Assembly: GCA_002914805.1 (NCBI GenBank)
Contig: JXTB01000481.1
Location: forward strand, 118,998 to 182,997
Direction: 5' to 3'
DNA from: Parasponia andersonii
Lineage: Eukaryota; Streptophyta; Magnoliopsida; Rosales; Cannabaceae
DNA length: 64,000 nucleotides
Each line of letters starts with the position of its first letter. Positions within the stretch are counted from its first letter, which is position 1. Of the stretch, positions 1-11,862 are shown piece by piece. Position numbers and translations under genes: made by a program. Under the pieces are notes generated by a model. It saw only the letters and a program-made list of their open reading frames with translations. It had not been told where the DNA came from and searched no databases.

Positions 1-828
1 AATGATGCTTTTCCTCTGAACGTCGACGTTCACAATTTACGGATCGCATTAGATGCACTTGCTGGCTGGGACGATGAGCTCGCTGATGGGTATCGCCAGT
101 CGCCATTCAGCGAGGAAGTTCGAGCTGCAGCCCTTCCTACCGGATTCAGACTTCCTACCATCAATACTTTTGATGGAAAGACTGATCCACAGGATCATAT
201 GGATCACTTCAGCGACCTGATGGAGCTTCATCGGGTTAGTGATCATGCGCGCTGTAGATGTTTCACTGTAACACTCTCAGGAGCGGCAAAGAAGTGGTTC
301 CGAGGACTCAAACCCGGTTCGATTTCATCCTGGCAACAACTGCAGACGGCGTTCTTAAGGAAATTTCAAGCCGCGAAGAATTTCACTGTTCCGCTCGTTA
401 GTTTATCTGCAATCCGACAAGGTCCAGAGGAGACTCTACGGTCTTATCTCAATCGATTCACCACAGAGCTAGCAAAGGTCAACAACCCCCCTGAAGGAGG
501 AGTTCTTACTCTTATGATGGCTGGGGAGCGACCAGAAACAAAACTCTGGAAGGAATTGCTTGAAAGAGAATGTAGAACTCTCGAAGACTTCTACCGAAGA
601 GTTGGTCGACATTTAAGGTTAGAGTCTTCCCGTGAGAATCTTCAAAAGACCAAAAAAGGAGGAAAGACAGATGCGGCAAAGGTTGCGGTCGTCACCGACA
701 ACAGCAGCAATAAGAAGAATAAGAGGAACAATGAACAGGCCAATGAGAATCAGCCTAGGCCTAAAAGGCAGGAGACTTCAAAGGCTCCCATGAGGTTCAC
801 ACAAGCCACATCTCTTGATTATTTATAA
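1..828 (+). CDS. Ty3/gypsy (Tat-like) gag fragment, open at left edge
   Basis: Frame 1 is open from base 1 to a TAA at 826-828 (275 codons); the first ATG inside the window is at 199. The stretch PFSEEVRAA...PTINTFDGKTDPQDH followed by a helix-rich segment (KKWFRGLKPGSISSWQQL, FLRKFQAAK, LRSYLNRF, LWKELLERE) is the retrotransposon gag (capsid) domain of Tat-like Ty3/gypsy elements. A basic Lys/Arg/Asn-rich tail begins at about codon 215. Capsid proteins of this type form the particle that packages element RNA. The expected C-terminal zinc knuckle, protease and reverse transcriptase are absent: the frame ends just after the basic tail and AT-rich unrelated sequence follows. It is best read as the 3'-truncated gag of a decayed element whose 5' part lies outside the window. 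The base composition is richer in G+C than the flank. Confidence 0.8.
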   Translation, partial: NDAFPLNVDVHNLRIALDALAGWDDELADGYRQSPFSEEVRAAALPTGFRLPTINTFDGKTDPQDHMDHFSDLMELHRVSDHARCRCFTVTLSGAAKKWFRGLKPGSISSWQQLQTAFLRKFQAAKNFTVPLVSLSAIRQGPEETLRSYLNRFTTELAKVNNPPEGGVLTLMMAGERPETKLWKELLERECRTLEDFYRRVGRHLRLESSRENLQKTKKGGKTDAAKVAVVTDNSSNKKNKRNNEQANENQPRPKRQETSKAPMRFTQATSLDYL

Positions 829-972
829 ATTTATTGTTGATAAAACCTCCATCAACACATGATAATTTGCGGCAGAAGAACTTCTAGATTGGTTAAGTCT
901 TGTGGAAGACTTTTTTGTAGTTTAACAAGTCCTAGAGTAAATGGGTAGCAATAACAAGATGTACTGAACTTG

Positions 973-1267
973 TTGAAAAATTTCGGATTATAAATATCAT
1001 TTTTTAAATAATTTATTTAAAAAATATCACTTTTTAAAGTATGTAGAAAACTACTTTTTTCTGCAAAAAAATCGAAAATACTCGAAGTAACTAGGCAAAT
1101 TGCTTAAATAACTAATCAGATTATTTAAAGTAACCATGAATTAGTCTAAGTATCTCAAGTAATTTGACTGATTGCCTCAAGTATTTCGTCAATTAGTAAA
1201 CATGGTATTTTTTTCAAAAAATAATTTCAAAAGTGGTATATTTCTAAATAAATTTACGATTTTTCAA
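973..1267. mobile_element. MITE-like inverted-repeat element, copy 1
   Basis: The left end starts TTGAAAAAT and the right end finishes ATTTTTCAA. The arms of about 65-70 bases are imperfect inverted repeats (ATATCATTTTTTAAAT on the left against ATACCACTTTTGAAAT on the complement of the right). The loop carries TAACTAG/TAACTAATC words. Related copies lie at about 1515-1760 and 32232-32470. The size and lack of coding sequence suggest a MITE, but I see no clear target duplication, so the superfamily is unknown. Confidence 0.45.
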
Positions 1268-1514
1268 AGAGTTATAGAATTTGAGAGTCTTTTTTTTTTA
1301 ATTTTACCATATAAAATCAAATTTCTCTAAAAAAAAATCCATCAGCATGTGCATCAAATGGAATCACTTGTAGGTAAGGTCCAGGTCTTTTCTTTCTTAG
1401 GCTAGCAAGGGACAATTAATCAAGTTTGAGGAAATTTGATTTTTTCTGATAATTTTTCAATTAAAAGAAAAAAAGAAAGTCCCAAATTTTGAAATTGTTT
1501 GAAAATCATGGATT

Positions 1515-1760
1515 TAATTAGAAAAAACTACTTTGAAAACTATTTAGACAAATACCACTCTTTATTAATTGGTGAGATACTTGACGTAATCGATCAACTT
1601 ACCTAATTGATTACTTTAATTAACTAGATTGGTTGTCCAAAATAACCCAGCTAATTTCTTCGAGTAACTTTAAAAATAATAATTCTAAAAATAAAGTGAT
1701 ATGTTTTTAAATATTTATTAAAAATGTTATTTTCTTAAATAACTTTTAAAAACTGATATT
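1515..1760. mobile_element. MITE-like inverted-repeat element, copy 2 (diverged)
   Basis: The left arm has AAATACCACTCTTTATT and the complement of the right arm has CATATCACTTTATTTT, the same arm consensus as the element at 973-1267. The loop again has AATTGATTACTTTAATTAACTAG words. The edges are approximate. Confidence 0.35.
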
Positions 1761-2109
1761 TTTCTTTCTTCTAAATCAGAATTTTTTTAATTTTTTATAC
1801 TTGGGCCCTGAAATTTTGTAAGAAACCCATCAAGTTCTCGGGCTACAAAAGCTACGAGTGGACCTAACCAACCTTGTGTGGGACAAGCACCCCATTTGGG
1901 TTTTTAAGAGCTTTACCTTTAAAAATAAAGATATTACAAAAATACGATACAACAAAATAATACAATTTTTGTACGAAATAAAAGCTTAAACTTTTTTTTA
2001 AGGAATATACCGTGTCAAAATACAGTGGCAGTTTTTGTAATTTTGGCCGATATTGTAAAAGAGCATTTAATCTTAATTGAATAAAGTGTAAAATAAGACT
2101 TAAAAGACC

Positions 2110-2720
2110 TTTCTGCCTAGTGGTTTGGCCTCTACTTTTTCTTGATCAGTGTTTGAAAATGTTTGAATCCCACTAGCCCCTCATTCCCATATTTGTTTTC
2201 TTTTTCCCTTCTTTTATCATTTTTTTCTTTATTCTGTTTTCTTTATTTAAGGATAATGAGTTACTATTTTTTTAAATGGTTACTACTTATCAATTTGATT
2301 GCTGGTTGCTAGTTAATCTATTTTTGTTTTTATTTTTTTTTCTCTTTCTGTTTTTTCTTTTCATTAAGCCATGATCATTTTTCTTTGTATTTTTAATCGC
2401 TTTTTGTTTTTTTTAGCCTTTTAATTTTGCTATAACCTTTTTCTACTAGCTACTAGTATCTAATATGATTTCTATATTTTATTTTAACTTGCCATTCTTT
2501 CCTTTTTTTTTGGTTTCATTTTTTTGTGTGCTTTTTTCTATTTCTTTTTGGTTCTTTTGATTACTTTTTCCATTTTTATTATATTTTAGAATTCTTTACC
2601 CTTTTATTTTTAGTGGGGAGGGGGGGGGAACAAACCACTAACTCCTTTTTTTTTTCCCCTTTTGAATAAGAATAACAACTCTTTCTTTCTTTCTTTTTTT
2701 CTTTTTTTAAATCCTTTCAG
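2110..2720 (+). repeat. tRNA-like head followed by pyrimidine tract
   Basis: GCCTAGTGGTTTGGCC near 2118 resembles a pol III A box and GTTTGAATCCC near 2161 a B box, at tRNA-like spacing. A roughly 500-base T/C-rich stretch follows. The same layout occurs at 33060 (plus strand) and, inverted, at 35020-35090. It may be a SINE-derived repeat. It is not a functional tRNA: no cloverleaf could be drawn. Confidence 0.35.
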
Positions 2721-3110
2721 TAGCTACTATCACTAGACTAGTTATTATTGACTAATTTGATTAATAGTTTGCAGATTGGTAGTAACTTACAAAATTAAGA
2801 ACTAGCCAATAACCAATCTATTGACTAGTTATTTGTTACTAGTTACTTTGATTTCTTTTAAATTAATTACTAATTATTAGTTACTAATTACCAATTCAGT
2901 TATTAGTTATTTTAGTTACTCGTTATTAGTTTTCAAATCAATGGGTAGTAACAAAGACTAGTAATTGACTAGCAACAAATTACAAGATGGTTATCAATAA
3001 CGAGTAACTAATTTTAATATTAATAATTAGTTCTAGACTAATTACCGTTTACAATATTAGTTATCTGGTTACTAATAACTTATTTGGTTACCAATAACTA
3101 TAATTTTCAC
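2720..3110. repeat. Degenerate TAACTAG/TTACTAG word repeats
   Basis: A run of loosely repeated words (ACTAGTTATT, TTACTAGTTACT, TAATTAGTTACTAATTA) on both strands, without a fixed period. Similar word-rich segments occur at 32270-32420 and 34180-34620, so this is a family-wide feature and not a simple microsatellite. Confidence 0.5.
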
Positions 3111-3473
3111 CATCTTAAAAAATTAAACCTGAGTTTAGACCAATACGATAGCACAAAAACTAGCATCCAACCATGAACCATAAACAAAGGTTTCTTGAAA
3201 CACAATACCAAATAAAAGCACGAGAATAATATTTGATTACAAGTTCATTAATCTCTAAAATACTAACAAAAGAAAATACACCATAGTCAAAATCGTAAGT
3301 CTTCTACGCTCATATACACATGAACATGGCTGCAAATGAAACATGGACATCTAAAATTGAATGAAACATTATAGAGCCCTCTATGAATCACATAATCAAA
3401 ATCTCTGAATTTTATATGCCTACTGCTGTGAAATCTGAGATTTTTTAGAGGGCAAAATAATAAATCTAAGGGG

Positions 3474-6014
3474 TGACATTGTTATAATTTTAATTTTTTG
3501 AATTAATTTATCTAAAACATCTTAAATATTTTAATGGGTGCTATAGTGTCGATTAATTGCATAAGACCTCTCTCCCACTTCTCCTCCTTCTCCATGCAAA
3601 GTCTTTCTCTCCCTCTAAAACATTTTTAAACGTAGCCTCTGCTGAAGCTCGCCTTCGAGCCACCATATATCTCTAATACTGACGTGCTAGTCTGCCACCA
3701 CCGCCAGCCGCTGACAATCTCACGTTGGCCATCACCGCCCTGTTTCATCGCCAGATACCGGAAAATGAGTCGTTTGAAGATTCCGAGCTCTGTAGACATT
3801 TTGACCACTAGAGCTCGGACCTTCTTTCGCGACAACAATAGTACTGTTAGATTCATCTCATCGTCGCTATCATTTCTTGACCATTAACTCACTATTGATA
3901 AGATTTTTATTGTTTGGGCCGTTTTACCAAAGTTTGTAAAAAGTGATATTTTTATAATTTTTTTGTTAGGTAATTATTTTACCTAAGGTAATTATATGAG
4001 GTGAAAGATGGTTAAAAATTATAAAAAATTACAGTTGGTAAAAGTTAAAATGATATATGGAAGCATGGTAATTTTTTAGTTGAAAAATGTCGTATTTTTC
4101 TAATTAAGGACGAAAAATGATATTTTGTAAAATAATATAGTGTTAGACTAGAGTCTGTTGCTATTCAATTATGGCCTTGGACTGAGATTAGAAAATTGCT
4201 ACTTTTCGAAATATTATCACAAAAACGACATTTTTTTATAAATAATTAGTGAATTTGATACTTTTTCAAATATTTTCAAAAGTAATATTTTCTTTAATAA
4301 TTATTGATAATGATATTTTCTGAAATATTTCAGGAAAGTGATTTTTTATAAATAATCAATAAAGATGATATTTTTCTAAATACATTGGAAAAAGTAGATA
4401 TTTTTCAAATTCATTCCAAAAAGAGACATTTTCGTAATTCTCAGATTTTAAAGTCCGTTTAAGGCTCAAGAACTCGATATTGAATTCTGATTTCAAATTT
4501 GGATTTAGTAAGGTCGAGAAATAAGTTTTGATATATAATATCGCTATGTTTCGAAATGGCATAAATTTTGAGACTCATGAATAGTATCATTTTGAGTGCT
4601 ACAGAGTGAGTCCAACCCCGGGACCCACTTTTGATAAAACTTAGAATTTTTGGTGCTCTGAATTTAGTGGTGACCTCCATTTCTCCATCCGATACTTCGG
4701 TAGAAAAGTCACTTTTTCAAGTGAGCTTACAAGGATCCCCGAAACGACTGTTCAAACACCCAAGTGACCCACTAGAGTTTCTTCGAGCGTCGTTAGCTTG
4801 GTATAGCTACCATTTTGAGGAAAGGGTTCAATTATTTGATTTTATCTCTGTTTTGATTTATAATTGCATTAAAACTGATTTATGAAAAATCGTGATTTTA
4901 CGATAATTTGATAAATTGATGAAATGTGTTGGATTATACTGAGATTAGACTGTGTAAATTTTATACTTATTTTTACATTATAATTATGGGGTAAAATAGT
5001 GGTGTGCCGCCCATAATTCAGTAAATCCTAAGATAATGCCAAGTGAGATTTTAAAGTATGATTTGATTCATGGATGTATGGTATTTGTGAATTATTACAT
5101 GTTGTATATACTATAAGATCACACACTTGAGTTCTATTATTACATCATTGCAGTACTAGGTAAAAGACCTAGGCATATACGTAGGTTTTTGGCTGATGCA
5201 CCTATAAGTAGTGTCAGGATTCTGAATACCTCTGCTATAGAGGTATTATAAGGCCGTGATGAGAAGATAAGAGCTCACTCATATACTTTATTGATTTATA
5301 ATATATACAATCACGTGTTTTTGGTTTTGATTTTAAATATGTGAATATTTTAGTTATCAAATATTTTAATAACTTGGTTTATAAATAGATTTTGTAAAAG
5401 GTATTAACTATGCAGTTTTGATAAAATTGCATCCAATCAAAAAGATAATTGAATTTCTACTAAGCATATGAATGCTCACCTCCTATTTCTCCAACTTTCA
5501 GGTGTTTCTCTAACTAAGGTAGCCGTCTTACTAGATAAACAAGTTGGGCAACTTATGTATACAATTCTGCTCTTAATCCCTGATAGGTATTCATACTCTA
5601 CTAATTTTCTTTTTTGTTCAGTTATTTAGCCAAGATTAATAAATCTATTAATTAAATGTATGTGTATAGTTTTGTTATCAATTTGAGTACATTAAAATAC
5701 AAGTGATTTAATGGAAATTATTTTGGATATTAGGCTAAAGTTTTCAATTGAATTTATTTACCAAAATTTATGATTTCTCAACAAGTAACCAAATGAGGTA
5801 GCTGGAAATTTTCTTGAAATTTAACAGGTATTTTCTTAAGTAATTATATACTAGTACGAATTTTTTTTTAACGGATATGAAACTCATAATGACCTGAGGA
5901 TCAAAACGAAATTATTTAATATTTTATTTCTCTTGAATTTCGTAAAATTAATATTTTATTATTTGTTTACTTAAAATTACTAAAAGTTACGACTTTGGAT
6001 TTCCGATTGTGACA
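3474..6014 (+). mobile_element. Long LTR, plus strand, related to the LTRs at 54-64 kb
   Basis: The right end reads GATTGTGACA (6014), matching the inner LTR end of the element at 53837-63898. The segment about 5380-5500 (GGTTTATAAATAG, AAAGGTATTAACTATG, TTTCTACTAAGCATATGAATGCTCACC) aligns with the complement of 54360-54470 and 62390-62490. The stretch 4800-4890 aligns with the complement of about 63080-63150. The left edge is set at a TG after a purine run (AAATCTAAGGGG) and is uncertain. A GC-richer patch at 3560-3890, with short ORFs and CCACCACCGCC words, matches the position of similar leader sequence in the other LTRs, so it is not treated as a gene. A degenerate primer-binding site (TATCAAAAAG) follows at about 6019. 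It is a solo LTR, or the 5' LTR of a lost element. Confidence 0.5.
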
Positions 6015-7452
6015 ACTGCTATCAAAAAGTTCTGCAACTTGATGGTTATTTGCGACATGATCTTCTTGAGTGCGTAATTCTAGTAAGAATAAATAGTACT
6101 TCAAAAAAAAAACACATTATTCAGTAAAAGAAAGATCTACCATGTTGTATCTTATTAAAATGCTTGATGGACTATAAAACCAACTATCATTTAATAACTA
6201 AATTTCATGATTTGACCATTTTATTGGCTACTCAGAACACAAGTCAACACTCAAGCACTCTTCATCCAGCTATAACAAACAAACAAAATCAATCCAAAAT
6301 AACTCAAACAATGATCAGTACATTCCACTGCCACCATCATTCTTATTATCTTGTTAATCATAAACTTTTAATTTCAATCTCAGACATATCTTACAAAGTT
6401 TTGAGTTGTGATCTTGTGACAAAATGTATAGAAAAAGTAATTATATATATAATAAATTTATGCTTGATGAATGTCTAATTATGTACATATCATTATACAC
6501 TCAGAGTTTCATTAAATTCCCTAAATTAAAGGTATAAAAGCAAGAATTACTCCTAATTTGTGCTAAATGTTTGTTTCTATGCAGGTTTCATAAAATAGGC
6601 ACAGATTCTAAACCACAAAGAAGATTGATTCAATTCTTGAAACCATGGATTTTTTACTCAATATCCAACTAAACCCAATTCACAAGATCTGTCCAAATTA
6701 TTTCAGAATGGGTCTCAAATGGACGATATTACAAATTAGACTGCATTCATGTTTAGCCTAACACACTTCAATATTTGGCTCATTCTGGCCTTAATACAAT
6801 TCTAAATAGAGTTAATCTTGATGCTATGGGGTTTAATAAAATGCCAAAGAAGTCGAAATCGAGGTGAAAAGATTGGATCTTTCCAGACGATAAGATTATC
6901 AACTAATTTTGACTCAACAAAACCTATCTTCACCATTTTTACTCCAAGTCAAGAAATACGTCTATAGTGGATGTAATTTTGGTGACATACGACTTTTAAG
7001 AGATAAGACTTCATTTTCTCTTCTTTAAGCAAGACATTTTTTTTTGTCAAATTCATTGACTTCCAAATGTATCTTTAGGAAGGACTGAATTTGTCAAAAC
7101 AAAGTGCCACCTTGCATATATCCTTGTTATAGACATAAGGTGGCACCATGAATGCTTGACCATATTTACAAGTGTTAGCGTTATCAAATAAGGTAACTAA
7201 GAAAACTAATCTAATCACATAAATAACTATTAATGGATTTTTAATGATAAATCCCTTGGTTGGAACCTCCTTTGTATGTGAATTCCAATTAAGTTATAAA
7301 AGAGCTTAGATTATACTTATTTGATAAACCCAAGAGTAGATCCCCAAATTTTAGCAAGTGTTTCATTTTGCAACTTCATATCATTATATTTTTGTCACTT
7401 TATTTCATATTATTATATTCATCCTACAATATACTTCCTCCCATCTTTTTTA
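6015..7452. other. Gene-free AT-rich stretch
   Basis: It follows the LTR end directly and could be remnant internal sequence of that element, but no gag or pol motif is visible. The 104-codon ORF at 6164-6478 has no recognisable domain and a composition like its flanks. Confidence 0.5.
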
Positions 7453-7461
7453 TTTTTGTAA

Positions 7462-7692
7462 AGGTTAATCACGTACAAATATCCTGAGTTTTAATTTTTT
7501 AGTAAAAAAAAAAATCTTGACTTTTGAATGTCTGTAAAATAATATCCTCACTTTTAAATTTCCACAAAATAATACCCTAATTTTTAAAATTCTGTAAATT
7601 TATACTCTCACTTTTGAATTCTGCAAATTAATATCTTGACATTTACGATTTTTATAAATTAATACTCTTAACTTTTATTTTCTTTATATATT
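7462..7692 (+). repeat. Left terminal inverted repeat of the MULE-MITE
   Basis: Pairs with about 8040-8270 on the opposite strand. It contains repeated CTTTTGAAT...AAAATAATA modules. Confidence 0.7.
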
Positions 7693-8039
7693 TACACTAT
7701 GAGCAAATTAAAAGATGTGAACATCTCTCATTAACTTATTAAAAATGTTTAGATATTAATATATTATCAAAAATTATTTTATAACCACTTTTTTTGATTA
7801 TTTGCTAAGAAAACACAATTTTTTTTACCTCTCATGTTTCTTTTTTTTTTTTTTTTACAATTAACTACTTTTACCTCTCGTTCTAATTTTTTACTTTTCT
7901 TTTTTAAATGAAAAGTAAAACAAACTAATGACAAAAAATTTTTCAAAAATTTTATTATTGTTTAATAAGTTTTAATTTAGTTAATAATGGCTACTACCAT
8001 CTTTTTATTATTAAATCAACTAATTGGAGATTAAGGTTA

Positions 8040-8270
8040 TAAATTTATATGAATTTCAAATCTTAAGATATTAATTTGTAAGAATTTTAATTGTCAAGGT
8101 ATCAATTTGTAGAATCCAAAAGTGAAGGTATTATTTTGCAGAAATTCAAAAGTCAGAGTATTATTTTTACAGAAATTTAAAAGTGAGCGTATTATTTTGC
8201 AGACATTCAAAAATCAGGGTTTTTTTTTACAAAAAAATTAAAACCCAAGGTATTCTAATGTTATTATCCC
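8040..8270 (-). repeat. Right terminal inverted repeat of the MULE-MITE
   Basis: Complement of the left arm, with CAAAAGTCAGAGTATTATTTT-type modules. Confidence 0.7.
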
Positions 8271-8279
8271 TTCTTGTAA

Positions 8280-9725
8280 TATATATGTTATGATCTAGTA
8301 TTATTCACTAACCTTCCTATGGATCAACCTCGGTCTTGCCGAATAATTTATTATTTTAACACTCCTGCATTTGACAAAAAACTTCATTAATTTGAACCAA
8401 TCAATATTATATTGATAATATACGGATAAAATAAAAAGATCATATGGCCCTTAATTAATAGTGGTTGTTGGGGTTAATTTAATTAATAAGAAATCCAAAG
8501 GTCTAATAATTTGCTCAGTCTTATATGTACGTTTTATAGAAAAACACAAAGATATAGTTTTTTGTGTTAAAAAAGAGAGAGAGAAAATGGAGGCTATGCA
8601 TATTTAAGAAGAAGAAGATGATGAAGAATATTGTCATGGGTTATTGAGACTCATTACTAAGATAATAAATTATTAACTAATTAAGTTTTATATTTTAGTT
8701 TGATTTCGGGATTGAGATTAAATATCTAAGGTTATGGCTTTGAACTGATCATAAATTATTTATGGAATAAAGGGATGAATCTGATTAAAGATGAAACCTA
8801 TTGATATTAAGATTCAAGCAAGACAAATTTTGAGTGATTTGATTAAGTAAATAGAAAGCTATAGATTTTTGAATATTTCACATGAATAGAAGATGCAATA
8901 GTGAATGCGACTATATTTATAGAGGTTTTCAGTAGTCAGATTAGCTCATATTTAGTATATTTGAAAAGCTTATCGAATTAGCTTTCCTATAACCAGAGAG
9001 TTATAAACATTTAAAGTGAGTATTATGAATCTAGAAAACGTGGCAGTGGCTTTTCGGGCTATATGGGGCTCACTTATGGAGCCCATAACTGTATTCTTAG
9101 TACTATTAGTACTTTCATTATTCCCTAGGTTTGGTGATTTTTAGAGACAAGTTAAGATTATTGTGAGTCATAGAAATTGACATTATTGGGAGAAACTATA
9201 AACTTTAGCCCATAAGATATCATGGGCAACAAGTAATCGTTGTCTTTTTAGTATAATTAGGGTGTGATTTCAGTGATTTGATATATGGTTTACGTGGTAA
9301 TAGGTGTTTAAATAATTATATTGATCATTTTTGTTAAATAGATAAAGCGAATGAGGTAAATAACCTTTGATTTTATCTAGTAGTTTTTCTCGTCTAAAAG
9401 TTAAATATTTTATTGTTTTATTATTTCTAATAGAATCATGTTTATAAGGTATTTTATTTCAAATATGATTTCAAAGATAAATATATTTTAGTAATAAGAC
9501 TATTTATTGATAGAAATCTTTTTGATTGAAATAATGTAATTTGTTTGAAAAATAGTATAATTCTATATTTTATACTAAAATATGGATCAAATAAATTACT
9601 ATTGAACGTGGTTACAAGAAATTTATTTTGGAATAACAACAATATTATAATGAGATGAAAGTTAAATTGATAATGATTCGTTATTATAAATAAGTATTTT
9701 GAAACTCTCTTAAGTGATTATGCAC
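8280..9725. other. Gene-free AT-rich stretch, left part of a decayed LTR
   Basis: No coding sequence. From about 8640 the text has the character of a Ty3/gypsy LTR that continues to about 10870, but the left edge cannot be set. Confidence 0.35.
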
Positions 9726-10330
9726 GTGGACCCAATCCACAGGGGTTATACGTGGATAGTACCAACCTAGCAGAAATGCAGTAGATTTGTACCCGACCAT
9801 AAAGGTTATCTATACTAGATTTAGACCCGGCTATAAGGGTTATTTGTGGGAGATTTGAACCTAGCTATAGGAGTTATTTGTGGTAGATTTAGACTTATTG
9901 TAACACCATTGGGCCTCACCCAAAAGTGCTAGCTTGAAGGTACTTTTGGGCTCATGTACTACTACTTAAATACTCATGATCTTCCCATAGCATACCTGAT
10001 GTGGGACTTGGGGCATTACAATCTCTCCCCTTTAAGGGCCTAGCGTCCTCGCTAGAGGTCCATATTCAATAGCCCACATATAACTCCTATGGGCGGGGTC
10101 AACATTCACCACGATTTCGGCCCGTGGCAGCCTTCCAAGGCCTACACAGGTATGGACTAGGTCATCTCTGATACCAAATATAACACCACTGGGCCTCACC
10201 TAAAAGTGCTAGCTTGAACATACTACTAGGGCTCATGGACTACTACTTAAATACACATGTTCTTCTCAGAGCATACCTGATGTGGGACTTGGGGCATTAC
10301 ACTTATTCACAGGAGTTAAGTGTGGCCATA
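9726..10330 (+). repeat. 34-bp minisatellite interrupted by a TRIM
   Basis: About six diverged units. The last three read GATTTAGACCCGGCTATAAG..., GATTTGAACCTAGCTATAGG... and GATTTAGACTTATTCACAGG..., each 34 bases long. The final unit is split by the TRIM insertion at its CTTAT, and removing the insert and one CTTAT restores the unit. Such arrays are common inside plant gypsy LTRs. Confidence 0.65.
9899..10301 (-). mobile_element. Complete TRIM retrotransposon (403 bp)
   Basis: Two direct terminal repeats of about 122 bases, 9899-10020 and 10179-10301. They begin TGTAACACCATTGGGCC (TATAACACC in the second copy) and end TGGGACTTGGGGCATTACA. Just inside the right repeat, the complement reads TTTGGTATCAGAGA, a primer-binding site for initiator Met tRNA. 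Just inside the left repeat, the complement has AAAGGGGAGAGA, a polypurine tract. The element therefore lies on the minus strand. CTTAT flanks both sides (9894-9898 and 10302-10306), a perfect 5-base target duplication. There is no coding sequence, so it must have moved in trans. Confidence 0.9.
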
Positions 10331-11125
10331 GTTGCCAAAAACTGGGGAGAAGTATAATTGAAATTATTACTGACCGAAAGGGATTCAAAAAGACAGATTT
10401 GGAAACTTATTATTTCTTTTTGTCAAATTGTTTACTAAACGACTTGATTTGAATAGTTTCAAAATTATTAATTTCTGAAACTAAATTTGTTCTGAAAAAT
10501 ATTTATTAATGATTTTAGTTTATATAAATTTGATCCAACTAGTTAAGGTTACTGGTTACTTACTGGGCTTCTAGCTCACTTTTTTATTTTCTCTTCTAGG
10601 TTTTAAAGATTGTCAACTAGTAGGTTCAGAAAGGGAACTTATTTAGTAATAATTGGGGTACATGGTTGAAAGAGAGGAATTTCTTCATCATGATTGAGAC
10701 AATGTAAAAAATCAGAAAGTTGATCATCTTGAATTTACTAGATTATAGTTTCTATTGTATAGTATTTGTATTGAATATTTGGAGACTTTATAAGAGTTGC
10801 CTAGATTTTATATTATACATTGGTATTTGTTGGAAACTAAATATTCTTAATTATATTGATTAATAGAAAGGTATCTTGCATGTCTATGGGGTTTTACCTT
10901 ATAAGTATGCAGCGTAGGTCCTCGTGGGGTGTAATAGAACTACCTGAGACCTATGTTTGTGTGCTTAGCAAAACTTGTCCAAGAAAGTGTTTGGGCTTTA
11001 ATGGAAGGTCACAAATTCTTGTTTATTTAATATAGGAAAGGAAAAAACAAAAAAAAAAATTAGAGACAAGCATTCTCTAATATAAATAAGCCTAACATTT
11101 TATGTTGGTGACTAGAGAATTAACA
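10302..11125. other. Non-coding; end of a gypsy-type LTR remnant
   Basis: TTACTTACTGGGCTTCTAGCTCACTTTTTT near 10553-10587 is typical LTR 3'-half text on the plus strand and ends at about 10870. No ORF resembles a known protein. Confidence 0.35.
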
Positions 11126-11294
11126 TATAACGTCCCCCAATTTCACACACGTACATAAGGATATTTATATAAATATTTAGTATAATTGAGAGATGTTATT
11201 CGACTTAGAACTGATAAAATAGTGGAAAATTAAAAAAAAATTAATACTTTCTAGAAGTAACAACAAAATTTCACTCATAATTATACATAGTCTA

Positions 11295-11325
<31 letters not shown>

Positions 11326-11514
11326 CTCACAAAGTGGACCTCTCATATAAATGTTCATAATATTCCACATTCAAAATAAGTATAAATTCTCTATCAGGAT
11401 ACCACAACATCAAAATACTCATATACACAAACCGCAGTCAAAAAGTTAGTACACTTCCTCCAAACTCACATATCATCAGTACTCTATGTAATGTAAGAAT
11501 ATTTGTGAGTATGA

Positions 11515-11586
11515 AACTCAGTAAGTAACATATACAGATGCAGAATGTATAACTCAGTAAGTAACGTATACAGATGTAGAGTGTAT
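11515..11586 (+). repeat. 36-bp tandem duplication
   Basis: Two 36-base units beginning AACTCAGTAAGTAAC, with three differences between them. Confidence 0.8.
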
Positions 11587-11779
11587 ATAATATGAAACAG
11601 ATAATTATATAGTTTGGATCCCTGTATATATTGTATTGCCTGACAAGACTGTGAATTAAATACTAAGCTACTTAAAGAATATATAACATATCATAAGCTA
11701 TACAGAGATCTCGAGTCCCAAAAATTCTCCTTTGTTTACAACAGAAGTCCACCTCATATTATAGTTAGAGTATTTTTTA

Positions 11780-11862
11780 AGGAACCATAGTGTCCCCGAA
11801 AGGACCAGAGTATTTCCGAAGGCACCAGAGTATCCCTAAAAGAACCACATCATATATTTCGG
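11780..11862 (+). repeat. 20-bp minisatellite
   Basis: About four units of the type GGACCAGAGTATTTCCGAAG, diverged, inside the LTR remnant. Confidence 0.65.

Larger units (their letters stand above)
829..3473. other. Gene-free AT-rich stretch with small repeats
   Basis: No supportable gene. It contains two small inverted-repeat elements (973-1267 and about 1515-1760), a tRNA-like head with a long T-rich tract (about 2110-2720), and dense TAACTAG/TTACTAG words (about 2720-3110). The rest is low-complexity A/T sequence. Confidence 0.6.
7462..8270. mobile_element. MULE-type MITE with long terminal inverted repeats
   Basis: Inverted arms of about 230 bases. The left arm begins AGGTTAATCACGTACAAATATCCTGAG; the complement of the right end begins GGGATAATAACATTAGAATACC. 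Each arm is made of roughly 36-40-base quasi-repeats (ACTTTTGAATTTCTGCAAAATAATACC). The flanks are TTTTTGTAA (7453-7461) and TTCTTGTAA (8271-8279), a 9-base duplication with one mismatch, as expected for Mutator-like transposition. There is no coding capacity, so it is a non-autonomous element mobilised in trans. Confidence 0.75.

Noticed and set aside
3626..3887. Possible small gene in the GC-richer patch
   Set aside because: The position and text correspond to the leader part of an LTR related to those at 54-64 kb; ORFs on both strands are equally long.
6164..6478. 104-codon ORF
   Set aside because: No domain; rich in residues expected from AT-rich random sequence; in the flank of an LTR.
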